Assembly: GCA_015680685.1 (NCBI GenBank)
Contig: MNCI01034695.1
Span: 246,918-282,143, forward strand
DNA from: Gnetum montanum
Lineage: Eukaryota; Streptophyta; Gnetopsida; Gnetales; Gnetaceae
Direction: 5' to 3'
DNA: 35,226 nucleotides
The notes under the pieces: generated by a model
The model's database searches: none
The model's input: the letters and a program-made list of their open reading frames with translations, nothing else
What the model was told of the DNA's origin: nothing
In this document: positions 30,519 through 35,226 of the stretch, one piece after another
Numbering within the stretch: the first letter of the stretch is position 1
Layout: every line of letters begins with the position of its first letter
Made by a program: the position numbers and the translations under genes

Positions 30519-32100
30519 ATTTTTGATCCATTGTTTAATTTTTCTATAGCTAAATTAAGGCCTTTTGTGGTTTTTAATATTCTAAGTGTTGGCGACCGTT
30601 TGGGATGCGATCGCCAACGAGTGTCCTCGAACAATATTTAGGTGCCTGCTGGTCTCTGGCAACACCAAGGCCAAGATACCTCCAAATAAACTCATTAGTT
30701 AATGTGAGTATGTGTGTGTGCTCTTGTGGTGTGTGGTTGTGTAAGATGTAATAATTTCGTTGTGTGTGAACTACAAATGACTTACTTTAAAGAGATTCAG
30801 CCAACTTTTCCAAGTACTGTGAGTTCTTGAAAATTTCCTATTTTGTTCAACTGCCTAGTCTATGCGGTCCTTATAATACCTACTTATAACAAATAAAATT
30901 TTGTAAAAACNCTTCAAGACAATCCTACTATGCTACCAAAAATTGCTGCGTAAACTACCACGTACGAGACTCCATTTTGACTAGATAATAGATGTCAACG
31001 ATTGCATTCAAACAGAACCTTTAAAATACTTGACAATTTCTGATTGAAATACCATGAAAATTCATTTGAAAGATAAAAAGAAGCTATTCAGGTCCCATCA
31101 AAATACCAAATATTCTCTAAACCGTCTCGACTACTGAATTGTTCAACGGCATGACTACAAACATAGGCTCTCTTACAACAATCCCAATAGCAGTTCCCAC
31201 ACGTTGCATAATAACGAAATTTACTACTAAAATGCTCTCAAGGCTTTCAAACACAAGCTCTTCTATGGAAAAATTTTAATAGAAATTTCTATCGAGCAAC
31301 AAGAACAAGAAGAGAAATCTAAAAATCCCAAAATTACTTGCCAAGGATGATACTATCTAAACCACTAGCTAAACAATTTAAATAAAACAAAAAATGAAAT
31401 GCATAACTCATAGGACCATGACAAAGAGGTTGAAATCTTTATTCTAGCAAGCCATCTTCCAAGAAATCTTCTTTACAAATCTTCCAAGACTCCAAGTGTG
31501 ATGATGATGATGCTATCCCCCATGTGTTCCTCTTCCTCCTCTCCTTGAAGCCTTTTTAAAGGATTCCAGTGTAGGTAGGGAAGTTACATTTTTAAAAATA
31601 TCTCACCTAACTTCTCTCCCAAGTAACTTGACTAACCAATTAGAAAATTGCTTGTCCAACAAGTTAGGTAAGTTACAACAATATTGGGTGGTTTAAACCA
31701 CCAAAGAGATAAAAAGGTTGCAATTGACAAGTGGCCTTGGTGGTTACAAACATTAAGAATTAGGCTAGGAAGTTATAACTTCCACGATTCCCATAGAGAA
31801 CAAATTCATATTTACCAAATGTTCATAAATCCCTTCTTTTTAAAGCATAAACCCCCTCTTCTTATGTTTTTTTTAAAAAAAATCTTACAAATTCAAATCG
31901 AGTAGAAGCTATGATTTTTGCTTTTATTTTAAAAATATCATTGGTAAGGACACGCAGCCTTAAGGTCATGCACATCCACGCTTGTGAGGTAGATCACTTC
32001 TTCTAGAATAACAGCACACAAACTAGAATGGCCTTGTTTCTTGTAACAATGAGTGTGAAAACTTGGAGATTTATTGAAAGAATCATAACTAGGACAATTC
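30519..32100. other. AT-rich non-coding region after the GH1 remnant
   Basis: No convincing gene. At 30588-30618 an 8-bp inverted repeat GTTGGCGA...TCGCCAAC could form a hairpin. It begins TGTTGGCGACC, which resembles an LTR end, but no partner repeat was found. A (TG) rich run lies at 30710-30760, and a CAT/GAT trinucleotide run near 31500-31511. On the minus strand TTTAAAAAGG near 31550-31561 is TATA-like. One unknown base is at 30911. It could be a decayed LTR, but this is unproven. Confidence 0.4.
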
Positions 32101-32540
32101 AATTTTGATGAAACAATTCTTGCTTCTGCAACCGCCCAGTCTTCCTTGTCCTCTGCTCTCTGTTTTCCAATCACGCATAGTATCCCGCAGCCAAATGTGC
32201 CTGATCTGCGCAACACGCAGCCAGATCTAGCCACAACCGAAGCCCTGGCTGCACGCGCAACAGCGGCCACTCTCTTTCTTCTGCAACCACTGTACTGCCA
32301 CCTGCCACTGGCCATCCGTCTTTCGCAGATGTGCCATCCTCCCCTGCATATTTTGTTGGTGTCTGTTCCATTTTCCTGCATTCACGCGCTATGGAGCAAG
32401 GCCCTGGTGTTGACTCGCGCGTTTGGTGCAACAGAGGAACAACGGTAGCCAGTAGAAGATGATTTTTTGTAAGGAGAACAAGCATCGACAGAGTATATTT
32501 TTCACACGAGTAGGGTTTTGATTTTTATTTTACTCCGGCC
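32100..32540. other. Locally GC-rich stretch upstream of an unknown reading frame
   Basis: GC content rises sharply against the AT-rich surroundings, and several overlapping frames on both strands are open (for example minus 32381-31938 and plus 32146-32448), as expected from fewer AT-rich stops. None shows a domain. With GAGTATATTTTTC at about 32491 it may be the promoter or 5' region of the gene fragment starting at 32541. Confidence 0.35.
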
Positions 32541-33031
32541 ATGGGTTTCCTGGGTGCCTCCGATGACTCCACTCGCTCTGCTAATGACAATAGGAGCAGC
32601 ACCACTAGTAGCACCACCACCACCACCAGTGATGATTCCACGGATAGCGTTTTGCAGAATGCATGTGATACTCTTCAACAGAAGAAATCGGTTCATAATA
32701 GTAGCGATGATTCTAAGTCTGACGAGGAATCGTAGCCCCTTGGCAATTCCTTGTGTAATGTTGTAGAGCCTAAATGAAACTCTGTAGCACAAGGTACGTC
32801 TAAAACCCTAACCCAGCCTTCCTCTATTTTGGCATCTCCTGATTCAAAAAGAATGAGACTGAGGCTCCTGCATCTGCTTTGCTTGCGAACCCTAGAAGTT
32901 CTCCTTCTATGGCAAAACGCAGAGTGAAGAAATCCACCACGGCTGTAGAAAAAGAAGTTTAGTCGGCTGAAAATGAGAAGAAATCCAGAGGCAAGTGTAA
33001 AAGAAAGGAACTTCAGCCAAAGCAAGAGTAG
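32541..33031 (+). pseudogene. Unidentified gene fragment, Ser/Thr-rich then Lys-rich
   Basis: I do not recognise it. An ATG in a good context (GGCCATGGG) starts a 64-residue frame that is Ser, Thr and Asp rich (32541-32735). After its stop the same frame stays mostly readable to about 32840 (QGTSKTLTQPSS, ILASPDSK). A one-base shift then continues with ASALLANPRSSPSMAKRRVK and a Lys-rich stretch (ENEKKSRGKCKRKELQPKQE) ending at 33031. Composition suggests a disordered nuclear protein N-terminus. Stops and the shift indicate decay, but short introns could also explain part of it. It overlaps the antisense LRR fragment by a few bases. Confidence 0.4.
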
Positions 33032-33615
33032 TACAATGCAAAGTCTGGGCCACCGATAGTAATCCTCTCATCTTGAAGTAATTGGAGTGACTTCATGTTT
33101 GTAATCGCGTTCATCCGATTTGCCTCCAACTGGGAGCAATATCCCTGATGTACTATTTCTAGAGATGGGAGAGTGTGAAATGTTGCACCTAACCTCTTGA
33201 GATTTTTGCAGCCCCACACAGAAATAAACTTAAAGGACGTCAATCCCCCAATATTTCCTAGAAGCTCTTCCAAGCTCACACACTCCAAAAGATCCAGTAC
33301 CTATAACAACGAAAGGTTCTCAATGCTCAAAGGCAGTCGTATAACTTCCCTGTAGCATTGGACTTTTAATTATTTCAATAAAACACACCATCAAATACTC
33401 TCTGGAAGTTCTCTTAATACAATGTTACTGATCCATATATGTTGGAGATGCAGTAGGGTATGGAGTTCTTCAGGCAGCTGCACCAATTGTTCAGCATCCT
33501 CCAAGGATAACTCTACCAGGGATTTCATATGTGATATGAGTCCTGCTAGTATCACTACCTCTTTGAGAGACTCAAAAAGTGTTGTGGTATCTATTTCACC
33601 TCTGTTTAAAATCAC
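33013..33615 (-). pseudogene. LRR fragment of a plant disease-resistance (NLR-type) gene
   Basis: Minus-strand frames hold successive plant LRR units: MKSLVELSLEDAEQLVQLPE, LLHLQHIWISNIVLRELPES, then after stops RLPLSIENLSLL with a TAG, VLDLLECVSLEELLGNIGGL, FKFISVWGCKNLKRLGATF and LPSLEIVHQGYCSQLEANRM. The 'L..L.L..C..L..LP..I..L..L' pattern with 'C..L' steps is typical of the C-terminal LRRs of NLR receptors. No nucleotide-binding or TIR domain is present upstream, and at least three stops occur. It is a broken 3' part of such a gene, ending near 33013. Confidence 0.7.
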
Positions 33616-33639
33616 AGTATCCTCCTTTTAAAAAAAAAT

Positions 33640-34398
33640 GTTTTGGACTATTATGTGTAGCAGCTGATTTTATTCTTTGTTTTCGCACTAATACATCATT
33701 TTGGGCACCGATGCTTTTTCTATGCTGATTCCTCCTCAAGGGCTTCATGCAAGGAATGCTTTAGTTGATGAGGTAGACAACCAATGATCTTTCTTTGAGG
33801 ATAATACTCTACCTAAGCCACCTCATAGCATGTTCCAAATAAGGGTTAGATAGACCTGTGGAATATCCACAAAAGAGATGGGTTGGAAGAAGGTGAACAT
33901 CTTCAGTAGGGATAAGTAATGATCAAAGAATTCTACAAACTTGAGCCATGTAAAAGTTCCAACCTAGTGAATTTTGGGAAGCAAAATTATATGCTTGTTT
34001 CCCATGCTAAGTATCATTCCGATTGATAATCTGAATTAGGGAGAATAAATGCAGTCCATCTCATTCAATTTTTTTTAGCGATTGACCAGGATCAATACCT
34101 TCATCTTGCCATTTCAATTGTTCTATTGAAATATTTTGAAGGTTTCACTCACCTCATATCTCTGTTCCATGAAATGGCCAAAATGTACCAACATTTCTGC
34201 CCCATTTAAAAGCATAAAGAAATATATGCAGCCTCATTTTGAAACTGAACCGTACTGAAGCTTTTATTGACTTTTTACATCTAAACTGATAAATCTTTTT
34301 GGAGGAAAATTTCCATCAAAGATAAGGTTTGATGGTATAAAAACCTCATTCCTAACAAAACAAACAAACTGTACATTATTCAGTCCTTTGTTCATGGA
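33640..34398. other. Region without recognised genes
   Basis: AT-rich; only short frames. A plus-strand stretch near 33800-33900 (DNTLPKPPHSMFQIR) reads briefly but has no recognised domain and several stops. Nothing links it firmly to the LRR fragment or to the gypsy fragment on its right. Confidence 0.35.
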
Positions 34399-35226
34399 CT
34401 ATTCTTGAGATGAAAAGAGAATGTTGAGGATTACTTTGGTAGGAATCCTCATATCTCTAACTCTCTCATAAGCGATCTTTCTATTACTTTTTGGCTCACT
34501 GGAGCTTTCAACTTGATCCTCTTGAGATTTGTCTTCGGGAATCCTCTCATATTCTTTCTGAAATGAATTCTCATTTTCTTGGAGTGTACAAATTTTGTTT
34601 TCAACACTTCGTTTTTCAACCATCTTACTTTTTCCATTTGAAGTAATGTTATCAATCATGAAAGGTTCGCTATAGATGTATATCTAATTTGGTTCTCCTT
34701 TCCAAGGTAACCACATGTGAGAATAGTCTGTTGATATGTAACTTGAGAAATTCTTGCTCCAACTTCTACTTAATAAGAGACTATGTGAATCTAGTATGTC
34801 TGCCACTTGAATAGTTACTCTACTTCTGATGCGAGGTTCAGAAGCAATTTCCAATAGAACATTTGGTAATTGACCCACAATCTTCACTCTACTTTTATCT
34901 ACTTGAACAATCTTTTTGTTTGATTTTTCAGGAATCAAACCAAGTTTCTTATATATAGACAATGGCATTATAGCAGACGTGGCTGCAGAATCAATCAAAC
35001 AATTGTGTAAAAATTTATCCTTTCATTTCATTGTCAAAAGGAAAGCAGGAGCTTCCTTATCATATGAAGTCCTTAATTTCTCATCATTGTTAGACACATA
35101 ACTTAATTCTGATTCTCTAGCTCTCCTTTTTCCTTTAATGAACTCTAAAGCCTTTCTTTACTGATCTCCTATTTGAAGCAACTGATAGAGGCTAATATTG
35201 GCCTTAACATGTTTAAGGTCTTCTAT
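34399..35226 (-). pseudogene. Third Ty3/gypsy fragment: gag end and retropepsin-like protease
   Basis: Read from the right edge on the minus strand: HVKANISLYQLLQ (about 35200, the gag-protease connector common in plant gypsy elements), a stop, then a basic stretch, EAPAFLLTMK, a stop, and a protease domain with IDSAATSAIMPLSIYKKLGL (about 34998-34939), ADILDSHSLLLSRSWS and WLPWKGEPN. Active proteases have DSGA at the start; here it is DSAA, so the catalytic Gly is lost. A further open piece (34659-34399) is charged and lies in a different frame. The gag and the rest of the element are outside the window or lost. It is a different family from both Tat-like relics. Confidence 0.75.

Noticed and set aside
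31938-32485. Overlapping frames on both strands (up to 147 codons)
   Set aside because: The stretch is GC-rich, so stops are rare by chance; the frames overlap in opposite directions and none shows a domain.

Overview
This window is nuclear DNA from a plant, most likely a seed plant with a large, repeat-rich genome. The evidence is nested LTR retrotransposons with a tRNA-Asp primer site, Ty3/gypsy proteins of plant type, an exon set of a plant glycoside hydrolase family 1 (GH1) gene, and a plant-type leucine-rich repeat (LRR) fragment. A gymnosperm is possible but not shown. No gene here looks like an intact host gene. The one long clean reading frame is a 659-residue retrotransposon Gag.

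Layout. (1) 1-1316: left-edge part of an Athila-like element (copy A, minus strand), with 5' LTR, primer site and the start of gag. (2) 1317-4690: minus-strand relic of a Tat-like Ty3/gypsy element (gag and protease), split by copy A. (3) 4690-6200: non-coding. (4) 6200-17735: a second, longer, plus-strand relic of the same Tat-like family: gag, protease, then an antisense multi-exon gene of about 4.6 kb, then reverse transcriptase/RNase H and part of a second RNase H. (5) 17735-18772: fragment of another LTR family ('LTR-B'). (6) 19930-30518: a GH1 beta-glucosidase pseudogene. One of its introns (20500-30411) was swollen by an LTR-B element (20575-30369), into which a complete 6569-bp Athila-like element (22148-28716, minus strand, target duplication GTAAG) later inserted. 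(7) 30519-35226: non-coding DNA, an unidentified degraded plus-strand gene fragment, an LRR fragment, and the gag/protease border of a third Ty3/gypsy element running off the right edge.

Main points of interest. The antisense gene sits between protease and reverse transcriptase of a Tat-like element. It has its own TATA box, about eight exons with consistent splice signals and phases at several junctions, and an acidic C-terminus. The other family member in the window appears to lack it at the same place. The complete Athila-like element keeps an open gag but shows no pol. It carries a second, decayed 3' open reading frame behind a textbook branch point and splice acceptor, and its U3 is packed with GATATC-centred palindromes. 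Stop codons in the decayed genes are mostly TAG where family members have Gln or Trp, which fits methylcytosine deamination.

Exon limits, identities and ages are by-eye readings. No alignment or database search was run.
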